DNA from: Macropodus opercularis | Lineage: Eukaryota; Chordata; Actinopteri; Anabantiformes; Osphronemidae | Direction: 5' to 3' | Assembly: GCA_030770545.1 (NCBI GenBank) | Contig: CM061109.1 | Location: 13,996,001 to 14,060,000 of the forward strand | Length of the DNA stretch: 64,000 nt | Shown: positions 51,601 through 63,038 of the stretch, in pieces | Layout: the number at the start of each line of letters is the position of its first letter | Numbering within the stretch: position 1 is the stretch's first letter | Program-made: the position numbers and the translations under genes | Notes under the pieces: model-generated | The model's input: only the letters and a program-made list of their open reading frames with translations | What the model was told of the DNA's origin: nothing | The model's database searches: none

Positions 51601-52400
51601 GTTCAGCAGTGAAACAAATCAATGTTGTTTTTCAGGCTGTGACGGGGTGTTCCCTCATCGGGTTATGTGAGGTCTAGGAAAGTGGTTGGTTCATCGGGGT
51701 GGATCTCCCTTGAGTGAAATAACCAGTCCGTTGGGTAATTTCCTTAATTGTTAGTGACTATGTTACTTTAGGATTTCTGTTATACGGTTTTTCCAAATAA
51801 AGTTTCATAACAGTGTCAAAAAGATTCACTTGTATTTAGACATAGATACTAGTACTGACATTCCCATAAAGTTAACTATCCTCATGAGGTTCTAGTGCTT
51901 TATGTTAGTAAAACTGCTTGTTTATCTTACAAAGATAATACACTTTATGAATTTCACTTGTTTAGAGGTTTCTGCATATGTCAACATGAAAGTCTTGTTA
52001 GGAGACCACACACATTCTGAGGAGACGTCTTAATATTTTATTTGGTTAAACAATCAAACATCAACAACAAAAACAACATTTCCGTCTTTATGTTCTGAGG
52101 CGTTAAAACTGAGAAGAACAGGCTGTACTGCTACGTGCTCCCTTCCAATAACAAATAAGAACAAACAGTAACAATGTTGCCTAGGATGCCCCTGTTATCT
52201 GGCTCCGGCATCTGCAGTTGAGATGATAGTCATGTACATTTCACTGGTGCATTCCTGTGGTATTAAGACACTCGTGGATCCCTGGCAGGAATTTCCACTG
52301 CCTCTCTGTTTTTTTCTGCTGTGTCCCTGCCCTGCTGCTGGAGGTGAGAGAAAGTTCAACCACACCGAATCTGGAATCTGGAGCGAGCACCTTACTTTCC

Positions 52401-52950
52401 ATGTGCGTGGGTCGTCTTCTGCTCCTGGCACTCGTGTCAGGTAAAAATTGTACAATGCTATAAAAATCAAAGCTCGTCACTATTAAACATTTTGCATGTG
52501 TTTTTCAGACTTTGGGGTGGGTTCATGAGTTTGGTGTGAAATATGCGTGTGTGTGTGTGTGTGTGGGTGTGTGTTCACACTCTAATCTGTGACTCTAATC
52601 TGTGTTGAATCTTTTGTGTATTACAAAGAAAGAATACGATGTTCACCCAAACCATGAATACATAATTGAAACTAAATACATAAAGCATAACTGTGATGAT
52701 TGTGGCAGTGACCAGTGGGAGTATCTCTTTACTCGCAGACAAAGGATAAGAGAAACCTGTGAATAACGTCTTATTACACTAACCAGAAAAACAAGAAGTC
52801 ATTCATGTCATTACCTTGGCAACATCTTCATGTTCTGGCTGTTTTGTTTCGTTTTTTCTTTCAGAGCAGCTCTTTGCCATCGGGGACCAATTTCCATTGT
52901 TTTCTCCAAAGCTGTCTCCCGACTGTGCTCCCCAAGAGATTTATGAGTAA
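52401..52950 (+). CDS. Possible two-exon small secreted peptide (41 codons)
   Basis: Exon 1 (52401-52440) starts at ATG and reads MCVGRLLLLALVS, a signal-peptide-like hydrophobic stretch, then meets a G|GTAAAA donor in phase 1. Exon 2 (52865-52950) follows a strong pyrimidine tract ending CTTTCAG, restores the frame with a split Glu codon, and runs 27 further codons to TAA at 52948-52950, including FPLFSPKLSPDCAPQEIYE. I do not recognise the product. The mature part has one Cys. The start context is weak (T at -3). A chance arrangement or a longer gene using a GTAAAT donor at 52947 are both possible. Confidence 0.2.
52546..52573. repeat. (GT)n microsatellite
   Basis: GT run with one GG interruption, lying in the putative intron of the small ORF. 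Confidence 0.9.
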
Positions 52951-55739
52951 ATGTAGACAGGATCATCTCGACTGCTGAAGACGGTTCGACATCGTCTGTA
53001 AGAGGCTGACATTTTCAGAGAGAACGGGGACGTGGGATGTCTGGGGCAGGGCTCCGGAGTTTCCTTCTGCGTCATTTCATGAGAAGTGCTGGTACAGATG
53101 TTTCTGCAGCTTAGAGGGGACAGCGCTTCCCTCCGTTCTCCACTGCTTTCCTGCACTGCACAGGATTATGCTTCTTGGCAGCTTTTATTTTTCAAACACC
53201 AATGGATCGTATTACCATTTATAATATCAAAGCTTTGGCTTCTTGTGACACATTCGCAGAGAATGATTACCCTGTAATTCCTTCCAGCTCCAGTGGTTGA
53301 AACCTTTTCCTTCCCTAAAACCAAACCTTTTTGGTTTACACTTACTGCTCTGACAGAGTCTCTTCCAGCTGCACGAGTTACAGCTGTGTTCAGGATAAAA
53401 CAGCTGTTTTTCAGCACCCAATGACAGTTGGACAAATATATGGCCAAAAATATGTAACTGTACAAATCTCAAGGCAGCCATCCAGGTACTGGCAGACCTC
53501 ACGAATCACCACATATAAAGTTCACTTATAAAATCCTTTCTGAGGCCTGTGTGCGTGAACAATTGTGAGTAAAGTGTTTTTTGTTTCCAAAGTTTGACTT
53601 TATTGTGCACCGCAGGCTCAAATTGTTGAAACGTGTACATAGTTTCAACAATTTCCCAACATTTAGAACAAAAGCCATGCGAAAAGAAGCAAATGTGGGT
53701 GAACGTGTTACTCATTGTTTTTGCCTATATGCGTGTGCTTTTCTGTTTTTGATGTGTTGGTTTGCGCTGCAGGATTTCAGCGGCGTCTCCCAGCAGAGCG
53801 ACACCCAGCATCCTCTGACACAGCTTTCATCACCACAGCATGATGTCTGAAGCTGCAGCTGTCACTCGCTGGCTTGAACACTAGACAGTAACAAAGCCAC
53901 AAAACATAATCTAACAGGACAAATGTTTACATATTCCAAACAGTGACACCGTACAAGATGACTTGTTAGCTGTAGACTCCTGATGGTCCGAGCTCTTTAT
54001 TTACCGCCTGCTCTCCAGCAGCTGTGTCAGGATCTCTCAGACTCCCACACATACGAAGATACAAGATCCTCATCAGTCATTTTACACCAGATTTAGAGTT
54101 TTACACAAGCTTTCAACAAGATAAGCCTGGTCTGTCAAACGAGAAGAACCAGGTCACGGGAAAAGCATCAACAGCGAAGTGCGCTAAGAGACCCACTACT
54201 GCTAATGGAAAGGTTGATAATGTTACGAACACCTGAGCTTCTGTACTGAGTCACGTTCTGTTTCCCTCTGGTTGTGAGCCTGACGGGGGCTGTGCTGCCC
54301 AAACGCTCTCAGCTGGGCTCATACTCGCACACATGTGCTCAGACACATCTATGCAGCAGGTCTTGATTAATGAGTATAAATCCGAAAGAAGGCGACCGAG
54401 CCTTTGATATCTGTATGTCTGTGTTTTTGTTTGAAGGCCACCTACTTAGCACTATTTATATGACGTCCAGCAAACGTAATCCACATAGCGGGAGAAGTCA
54501 GAGGAGGGATGAGTGGGCAAGTTGTGAAAACCGTATGGGAATTTAGTTAATTTATTTTTTGTTGAATAAAGTCTAAAAATACTCACAGAGAGGGAGGGGA
54601 CATGTGTTTAAAGCCTGGCCCAGTAAAGGCACCTGTGTGTGCATGTAGATGTTAGGTGTGTTTGTACTTGCCTCAGCAGGTCTGTTTGCGTCCAGTCGGT
54701 GACCTAATGTGGGTCAGGCTCGCTGCCTGTGTGTGTCCTAACCACAGCACAGAGCCCCTCTGCTGGAGCTGAGGTGATGGATGACGTCTGGAAGTGGTGG
54801 AGCAGCAGCGGGAGCCGTCCCAGCGGCAGCACCAGACAGTTACGGGTGATGGATGCTTCAGACGCTGTGTATACGTGCGGATTAGCGTGGGTGCGAATGA
54901 GCGACAGTTTACTGATGGCAGGTATGTTCCAGGTGTTATTCGAGCATTATTGATTACAAGGGGGCAGGAATGTGAAGGAAAGCTATGTAACACTGCAGCA
55001 GAGTGGTGAAACACACACTAACACACACCTCCTCCTCCCCCCACACTTGTGTTTGTCCAGCCCTCCCACTTCTCCTATAGAATTACAAACCATCTACCAA
55101 GTGTAAAGGCAGGACGGAAACCCCGCTTTGCATTGCAGCCTCAACTTGTAGCATATCGATCTCAATGAAAACGTTCATCCATCAGTCAAAAACACAGGTA
55201 TGAGCTCACAGGCCATCAGAAACTCAGGGTAGACGTCAAATGTGATTACTGTGCTTCACAAAGCAAAACAACGAAACAGTTTCTTTCCTACAGCCGAATA
55301 AGAAATATTTGGTAACTTTTAAAACTTTCATAATTTTAAATATGTGAGTTCAATGTTGAAACTCAAGTAAGAATCGGGATGAGGATGCAGGATCGGGTGC
55401 AGAGCGGTAGTGTGTTTAAATCCTACCTGATGGTGGCGCTACATGGAACGAGGGTTCAGCATAGGTTCTACAGAACAAACCAACAGTGTGTCTATCATGA
55501 CTCTTCATTCTCCAGGTCAATGACAAGCAAATCAAACTCAACTGATTTTTGTGTATCTAGTTTCTTCCCGTCATGTTTTATCTTTGATTGTTTTTTCGTG
55601 GGGAGTTTCCACTTTAATCATGATCAATCATGGAAGACATTCCAGGCTGCAGTACATTATTACTTTAATTCTCATTCCCTCGTCATCTCTCTGGCGTTTT
55701 TGGCTTCGAGCCTGAAATTATGCTTCTTTGACGTGATAT

Positions 55740-55753
55740 GTTGCCGTGGTAAC
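55740..55753. promoter_or_regulatory. Perfect RFX X-box palindrome
   Basis: GTTGCCGTGGTAAC has both halves in consensus form (GTTGCC and GGTAAC) around a 2-base spacer. It lies about 7.3 kb downstream of the ackr3 stop. Binding is inferred. Confidence 0.45.
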
Positions 55754-58700
55754 GCAATTGGACAAATGACCGAGACCATGCTGCACATTTGATTCAGTGA
55801 GATGTAATATCACAGAAAAACCTCAACCGGCAGGGTGGTTGCTTAATCCTTCAGCCTGTTCCCAGCTGCTAGTGGTAATGATGTGTCCTATCGTTCAGCC
55901 AAAAATTCACATCAGGAACATTAAATTAACTTACACAACAAAGGTATAGTTTAAAGGAATCTGGATGGTTCACAATGTCAGCCTCACTTCAGATGAACGG
56001 CCTTGTGTGGCAGGGTGGTGCCTTTCTGTATTTCTCCCGTAACGTCCCAACTTCCTCGTTTTGAAAGAGCTGCAGCTGTGACAACAACAAAGTCTGGAAG
56101 CGAAAACATGAAGGGGACTCAAAATCACTGCAAGGGTTAAAAGGGGACACGGGAGGGTAGAGCCCAGAGCTCAGCCTCTGCAAACCGTCTTTTCATAACT
56201 GGAGGCCGGGGGGAACACAATCTGCAGCGTGTTTTCATTTGGTCAGTTGTTGCTGATATTGGGTGTCTCACACACACTCGTGCAGATATTAGGCGTGTCA
56301 GTTCTCAGTTCCCCCACCTTCAGCCGCCCACAGCCCCACCCGAAAACTACAGCTTCCTCTCCCATTCATCTCACTGTGATTTTGTTTTATTTCTCAGGAG
56401 CTGTTTTACAAACTCATTTGTCAAGCCACACAAAAGTTTATAAAGCCCTGTGAAACCAAGCTTAGGAAAACAGTGGCAAGGAAGCTCTCTTCTTTAAACA
56501 CGGGGCAGGATTACAGAAACAGCATCAGCTCGCTTCTGAGGTACAGTAGTACGCCAAACCTCAGCCACAACAGGATACAGACGTTTCAGCTTTAAGAAAG
56601 TTGGGTCTTACTGGGAGCAGTCAAACGCGGGTCACCTTGCGCCTGCTCGCGCTCATAACGTGAGCTGGAAATAAATCAGCGATTTCTAGAGTCGCAGCGG
56701 AGGTTTCACTCCTGCAGGGCGAGTGACACGGGTGTTACAGGAGGTGTTGAGTACCTCTTGTTTCTGTCAAGACACTCCAAGGTCGTTATTGTATGACATA
56801 TAGACGCTCATTGTCACCTCGGGGTGTGAGCTGTGTGTGTCACTGACGGCAAGAAAAACTCCCTGTAAAGTGATATGATGCAGGTATGAAGAAACAGAAA
56901 CGAGCAAAAGGCAGAAAGGGGAAGAGGAAACGTTATTGTTTAGTCTGCTGACAGGTAGAGATGGAGTAATGCACCGTACATGTAAGTCCAACGGCAGCTA
57001 TTCACTTTTATATAGTTATCGTCTAAAGTGAATGAGTCTAAAGTCTAAAGTGTCAAAGGTCAGGGACGGTCTTGATAAGACATTAAATGAAAGTAATCCC
57101 TGTACGAGTCATGTGCGATGACCAAGTTGAAGTGAAAAACACATCAGAAGTATTTACTGTGCTGTAAACCATGATTTCCTACAGAGCAGGGTTTGAATCC
57201 ACGTCTTTGTTCTTTTTATATGACCTGAAAACCTGGCGTTAGTGCAGCTTTATAAATGGAATCAGGGCTATGGAGAATAAACGTGCTGTCAAGAAGCGGA
57301 GCGTGGAGGAGTGTGTTCTAATGACGTTTAATAATTTCAAGACAAAACTCGAAGACGTTCAGTGAGATCACAAACTACACTGTGTGTGGATAAATGGGTT
57401 TTGGCTTGTGTTCACATAGCACATTTCAGTCCGGGTTAGAAATGTTAAGTAGTCGTAATGAAAATGTCAGAACACAGAAAAAAGAGAATTACTGTACTGT
57501 GTTTGTGAATGCAAACGCTGTTGCATCTAGTTTTGGGGGTTTCCGTGTTATATCTGAGCTATAGAGTTTCATGCCCTGGTCTCTGCCCTGGAGACTTGCA
57601 TTTCAGGAGAAATCTAAGCCAACGTAAACAGTTACATCTTAGGAAGCATTATACAAAGAAGATTAGGTCCTGAAAAAGCCTGGCTGTACTTATCAGTTAA
57701 CAGAGCTTCACATGCACACGACTGCTGCTCCACTTACAATGTTCAGTCTTTTATTTTGGAAAAATCTCAGGCAAATTTTTTGTCTACAAAGTAGAAAGAA
57801 AGAGGAGACAAGTTTATGAAGCTTATTAAAGTGGGTTCTGGTGCAGTTATGTCATGTTGACTTTACTGAGACGCCCTGCTTTCGTCTGAATAAACAGGCT
57901 TGTTTTTCCAGCAGAATGCCAGAGTCTGACCCCGGACAGGAACCAAAGGAGGACATTTGTCTGCTCAGGCGTCGTCACAGACAAAACATCGCACGCAGCC
58001 AAAAGCTGTTGTTTCTTTTTTTTGTCACTTCGGGGACGTAGTAAAGCCCAACTTCTGATTTTAGCTGTCACTGTTAACGCATGCTGACAGCTGAGGCAAA
58101 GAGCATGAACACTGTCCACTACCATTCTCCCTCAGGAGTCAAAACAAGCTGTCTGTGTGTGGGTGACTTATTCTGTGTGAACAAGCTCTGCAGCGCAGTC
58201 GCCTGTTGGGTGTAAATCTGAATGTTACCATGCTTTGTCTTACAGCTCCATCATCATTAACAACACACCAGGGAGAAATACTTAATGTGGAGAGATAAGA
58301 CAGATAGCTCTATAAACAATGGCTGAGAAAGCACTTGAGATCAAACTCAACCTCCTCTTCATTCCAAACACATTACAGGGTGCATATAAAATATATGACA
58401 GACATGCATTAATAACACGGGCAAATGGTTTTTGTGGATTTGTGTGTTCCCATAAGCCACAAAGCAGCAGATTTTTTCTGCTCTTTCATGTCTGTGATGT
58501 TTTATCACAGGCTCTGACACAAGCGTGCCACCGAGCCGATCGAATGGGAGCACGCGTAAAGTTCCACATCAGGCCGAGCTCTTAAAACTGACAGGACGTC
58601 AGATGAATTATGTGACGTCTAAACACTGAAAGTGTAGCTCAGGCACGCAGTGTGGTGTGAGTCACCCCCCCCCACCCGCTCCCAAAATATGAAGCCTTCA

Positions 58701-59108
58701 CGTGCAGCCATGTGTGTCCTGGCTATACAGTTACACGAGCTCTGGAAGAGATTAGAGCTGAGGATGGGGAAGACAGCAGAGGTGCCATCAAACACATTAC
58801 TCACTTTGAAGCTTGTTTTTGAAAATACTCTGTGTCTAAAATGTGCATTGTTACTCATAAATATGATTCAGAGGTGCCTCTGCCCATGTGGACCAACAGC
58901 AACAAGAGCAAATACTAATGTACCAGGGTTTGCTGTTCTGTTGAAGAAATATCTCTCCACTATTTCATGCTCTACAGGGCGTTCGGTATTTATCACATCA
59001 TTGTTTTGTTTCTCTGACGTGTGACATCAATGTTTTTATTTGGTTTCATTTATCAACCTGTTTTCATTAACAGCCCAGCTTCCAGCAGCAGGCAGGGGTT
59101 GGTCGCTT

Positions 59109-59290
59109 CCATTCATCCATCGTCCTAACTAGCTTTTCTGTTGCGGTTGCAGGGCTTCTGGAGCCAGTCCCAGCAGGGTGAAACGTGAACAGGTCGCCAG
59201 TGTATCGAGACGAGTCTGACAAGCCTCACTTTGTCTTTGTTCTGCAGGAGGAAGAGAACCTGGAGAGAACCCACACAGACCAAACTCTGA
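59109..59290. repeat. Degraded teleost interspersed repeat
   Basis: The segment runs from CATTCATCCATCGTCCTAACT through TTCTGGAGCCAGTCCCAGC and GAACAGGTCGCCAGTGTATCG to GGAGAGAACCCACACAGACC. I recall this order (a 'ggctggagcctatcccagc ... acaggtcgccagtctatc ... gagaacccacgcagac' block) from a repeat that is very common in fish genomes. The part between the second and third blocks is replaced or deleted. The exact family cannot be assigned by eye. Confidence 0.55.
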
Positions 59291-60613
59291 GACAGTCAAC
59301 ATGATCCGCTTGAATCCCCCTTCACGTCTCTCAGCTGCAGAACTGTTCTGTCTGGGTGGAAGAACCATCTGCTCTCGAAGACGTTACAGTGTCGTCGTTA
59401 GTCCTGAACGCAGCACAGAATCTGACCCCAGCGTAGCATTATCAACTCTCTGCCCAGGAGGTTAAATAAGCTGTGATTGTGTAAATTAATTTGCTTTACT
59501 GACATTTAATCCAATTTCAGTTTTGGGTGTTTTATAACTCTTTTAACGATTTTCTTGCCGCTTCTGACTTGAACATCTGTCCAGCATCTGGGTATAACGT
59601 CGGAGTCATGCAGCGCTCAACTAACCATAACCTCTGACTTTCTTTGTACTCACACCAAAAACTCCCTGTGAGCACAAGCATCTGCTGGTCTCTTCAACTT
59701 CATTAATAATTCAAGAGCCTTTATTTGCCATAAGTCGTTATGTGGAATTCCCACCGGACTGAGTGAAGCAAGCACAGACTTGATTAGGAAGTTAACTTAC
59801 TGTAAATGCTCAGAATGGGGCCACAAATAATTTAAGATACATTTACCACTACAAAGTCCTGCGGTGTCTGTGAGAGCACATCCTACTGCGCAGTATCAGT
59901 GAGCTCAGCACATTTGCAACATTCCCCTCCAGCAAAATCACATTTTTAAATCTATTTGATATAAATTATTCTCCAACTGTGCTTCTCCTTCCTGTTTCTC
60001 ATTCATTAATTCATTAAGGTTATCTCGCCTCAGCATGAAGTGCATCAACATGCTGTAAAGCAACACTCCCTTAACAGACTTCAACGCTTACATATGCTTC
60101 TCAGAGTAAATCAAACCCTGCCGCGAGGAATGAGCTGTCACCAAAGCCCCGACAGAGCTGGACTTCAGATGATGTAGTGAAGTGTTTGTTCCTGTTGTGG
60201 CTACTTTTACATTTTATTCACAGTGAGTCTGACACATCCTGTATAAACAAGAATTCAAGATTCAAGAGAAAAGAAAAAGAAAATCATCACTGGCGAACTG
60301 TTAAAGGAAGCAAAACACTTTGCAGTAACCGCGTCTGCCAAGTCAAACACCGGCCAGCGACTCACAGACAGCAGCACCTGAGCACGGCTGGGATAGCTGG
60401 GAATACTGCTTTGTGTTGGAACACAGTAATGAAGCACCTCATCTGCAATTATAATCAGAACGTTATTTCTGCGTAAACACCCGTGTCTAGCGTGTGTCCC
60501 GCTCGAGTGTCTGGCATTCAGCGTGTTTGCTTGCAATCAAACCCAGTCAGCAAAGTAGATCAATATCATTCATTCTCTGTGGATCCAGCGCAAAAGGCGC
60601 ATTTAGCCTGGAG

Positions 60614-60634
60614 CATTAATGAAAAATTAATCAC
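60614..60634. promoter_or_regulatory. CATTAATG / AATTAATCA homeodomain patch
   Basis: Two homeodomain-type sites lie within 21 bases, 2.4 kb downstream of the ackr3 stop. The start resembles the 741-816 cluster (CATTAATGAAAA in both). Enhancer function is inferred. Confidence 0.25.
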
Positions 60635-61160
60635 TGTCAGCTAAAACTGGGCAAAGCCAGCAAACGAGCCTCCAGATCTCCCGACTCTTGGGACCCAACG
60701 GCTCCAGGTTCAGTGCATAGCAAATATTCTGTTAATGTGGTCGACGGGCTGCGGACAGAGGCTGATGAGGTAAACAAGACTTGAGTTGGGACAATGATTC
60801 ACATGAGTGAGGAGGGAGAGGGCGTGACTGTGGAAAGGGGCGACCCGTACCAGGAGTACTGCTGCCTGACCTTTAGAAACTCCTGTTCAACTTCCTCAGC
60901 AGTCACTTCCAACGCCCCGGCCTGCCCGCTCCAGTGGCTCAGCACAGCGCTGGACTGACCCCGACTTGCTAATGAAAACCTTCTACACATCCTGTCACCA
61001 AGCCCGTATTGTCTCTGGGGGAAACGCTGACAGAAAAGAGGTCAGGCCACTGGAAATCTATAGGTAGGAAGTGAAACGTTAATAAGCCAGAGGATGTGTA
61101 AAAGCAGAGTAGTATTATTAAAATATTCTTAAACGGTGGCACATTACAAACCTAACTGTT

Positions 61161-63038
61161 TTTATTAATTAGTCTTTTCTTCCTTGGCACTGATGGCAGA
61201 GAAAAAGCCAGACTGGTCCTGTAAATAGCAGCAGTCATGTCTGTTTGTTCTTTCCCAGTCTATAAAGGCGTCCAGCACATGAACGACAGCTGGGCTGAAC
61301 ACTAAAGGTGATGCTGATGTGTGTGTGGCTAGTTCTTGGTGGGTTTGTTTGTTTTTAATAACTTCATTTCCTCTAATGATGCCGTTCCCGTCCAAGCCTC
61401 TCATTAAAACACAGTATTTTAGGGGTCTGGAGGCATGGAGAGCATTAAGTTGTGTGCTTACGTTGACAAGAACTACAGAAATCACTGAAGCAAAACATTT
61501 TCTATTTATTGAATATATAACAAAACACATGTTACACATTACTACACCAAAGGAATGTCTCTGTTCTAGTAGACACATGTTCACGTCTCCAGTCTTCTGT
61601 AATTGCGACATTAAATCTATATAACAGCACCCACGTGAACGTGTCAACATATCCTACAACAGACAGTGAGTAAACTGTACAAGCAAATGTTTATGACACA
61701 TCAAATGTCACATGTTGGTATCAAGCTGTGGTACAAACAAGCTATGACGTGATGCAGTGATGCTTTGGTGATTTGGTTTCTAGCAAACACTTGGTTGTCG
61801 CACGGCAGAGCTGCTGCTGTCATCAGAGCATTAAAGCTATTAATTCATTTATTTGGTTATCCAAGTCAGAAGCAGCATGATTAGACGTAGTATTACACGA
61901 TAATGTATGTATCAGAAGAGACAGGCGACACGCGCCTGGTCTGAGATCAGTAGTCTCCGCTGAAGCCTTCAGACGATGTTGGGAAATGTTTAAAACGAAA
62001 AACAACAAAAACTGACTTGTCAATCACTGTGGTTGATGCAAATCTTTCTTAGCACAACAATTTCTTTTGCTTATTTGTTTAGGGAACAGTTTGACATTTT
62101 GGGAAATACGATCGGTTGTTTCAGGAAGATGAGAAGGTTGATGCCTCAGCTCAGACACTAGAAACAGGCCCAAACAGCTGGTTTGAATCTGTCCAGAGAT
62201 AAAAAATAACGTCGCCTTAACCACTCTCTGAGGTTTATAAATCACCAAAACAAAAACAGACCTGCTGAGGGATGAGGCGCTGTTGTCTGTGAAACTGTAC
62301 CTAATTCTCTAGTTTGTTTACAAGACATAACGTGTACATTACGAGTCTAGTCACTAAGCCGATCAGTATTTCAGTGTCTAGTTCACGACTAGTTGCACCT
62401 CATTCAACAACTGCAAACGTCCCCTGTATGAAAAAACATCAATTAATTCCTTGTGTGTCTGAAGGGTTCAGCTGATGTGATACGAGACAGCAGGACGACG
62501 CAGAGCCGGGCAGAGGCTCCACGAGAACGACGAGGCAGGCGTGTGGAAGTGGAGCACTGAGCAGACGTCAGCGCCGAGAGATGTTTTATGCAAAGGAGAC
62601 AAAACACTTGAAACGTATATAAATAGATACAAAAACATTACGAATGTTGCTCTGCTGATCCTGTAATTAGTCAATGCCCAACAGATTATGTACATCACTC
62701 ACACAAACACAAGCACAGACACACAGTACAGTCCGACAAACAGAAAAGGCAACGCGTTTATACATTTATGGCCACTGTGTTGGCTTCATAGGAGACAATA
62801 TTCATAGGATTTTATTCTCAGCGGTTACAATAATAGTATTGTCTAAGTGCTTTTAATCAGTCCGTCAACGCTGGCATTAGCTTTAAATCAAGCTGATTAT
62901 GTTTGAAACTGGACTGAATATTTTGTTTTTCACTCTCATCTACGTCAAACACACGTAATACTTACAGTGAGCAGATTCTAAAAGCTTTCATTGCATTCTA
63001 ATCACTTAGAAACAGTGTTCGGTGAATGTTCGCTGGGT
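61161..63038 (-). other. ackr3: ackr3 3' UTR region with candidate poly(A) signals
   Basis: On the minus strand AATAAA occurs at 62816-62811, 61853-61848, 61510-61505 and 61166-61161. The first gives a UTR of about 250 nt and the last one of about 1.9 kb. An AGCACTTA octamer lies at 62851-62844. A 161-codon minus ORF (61165-61650) in this stretch is not recognisable. Confidence 0.45.
62844..62851 (-). promoter_or_regulatory. miR-430/302-family type target octamer in ackr3 3' UTR
   Basis: The minus strand reads AAAAGCACTTAGAC. AGCACTTA pairs with the AAGUGCU seed of the miR-302/430c-type family plus an A opposite position 1. It lies 188 bases after the stop and before the first poly(A) signal, so even the shortest UTR isoform would keep it. 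Confidence 0.45.

Larger units (their letters stand above)
45700..61000. other. Long interval between rpe and ackr3 without a recognised gene
   Basis: No known protein can be read here. It does contain exon-like intervals with good splice borders (48474-48620; 52401-52440 joined to 52865-52950; 54748-54921), X-box-like motifs at 52176-52189, 52810-52823 and 55740-55753, a GT repeat (52546-52573), a degraded interspersed repeat (59109-59290) and a homeodomain-motif patch (60614-60634). It probably holds distal regulatory DNA and perhaps a non-coding or small-peptide transcript. Confidence 0.55.

Noticed and set aside
52195..52225. Resemblance to miR-149 (TCTGGCTCCG)
   Set aside because: Only the first nine or ten bases match and no hairpin partner is evident.
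61165..61650. 161-codon minus-strand ORF downstream of ackr3
   Set aside because: It lies in the probable 3' UTR, has no recognisable domain, and about one ORF of this length is expected by chance in 64 kb.
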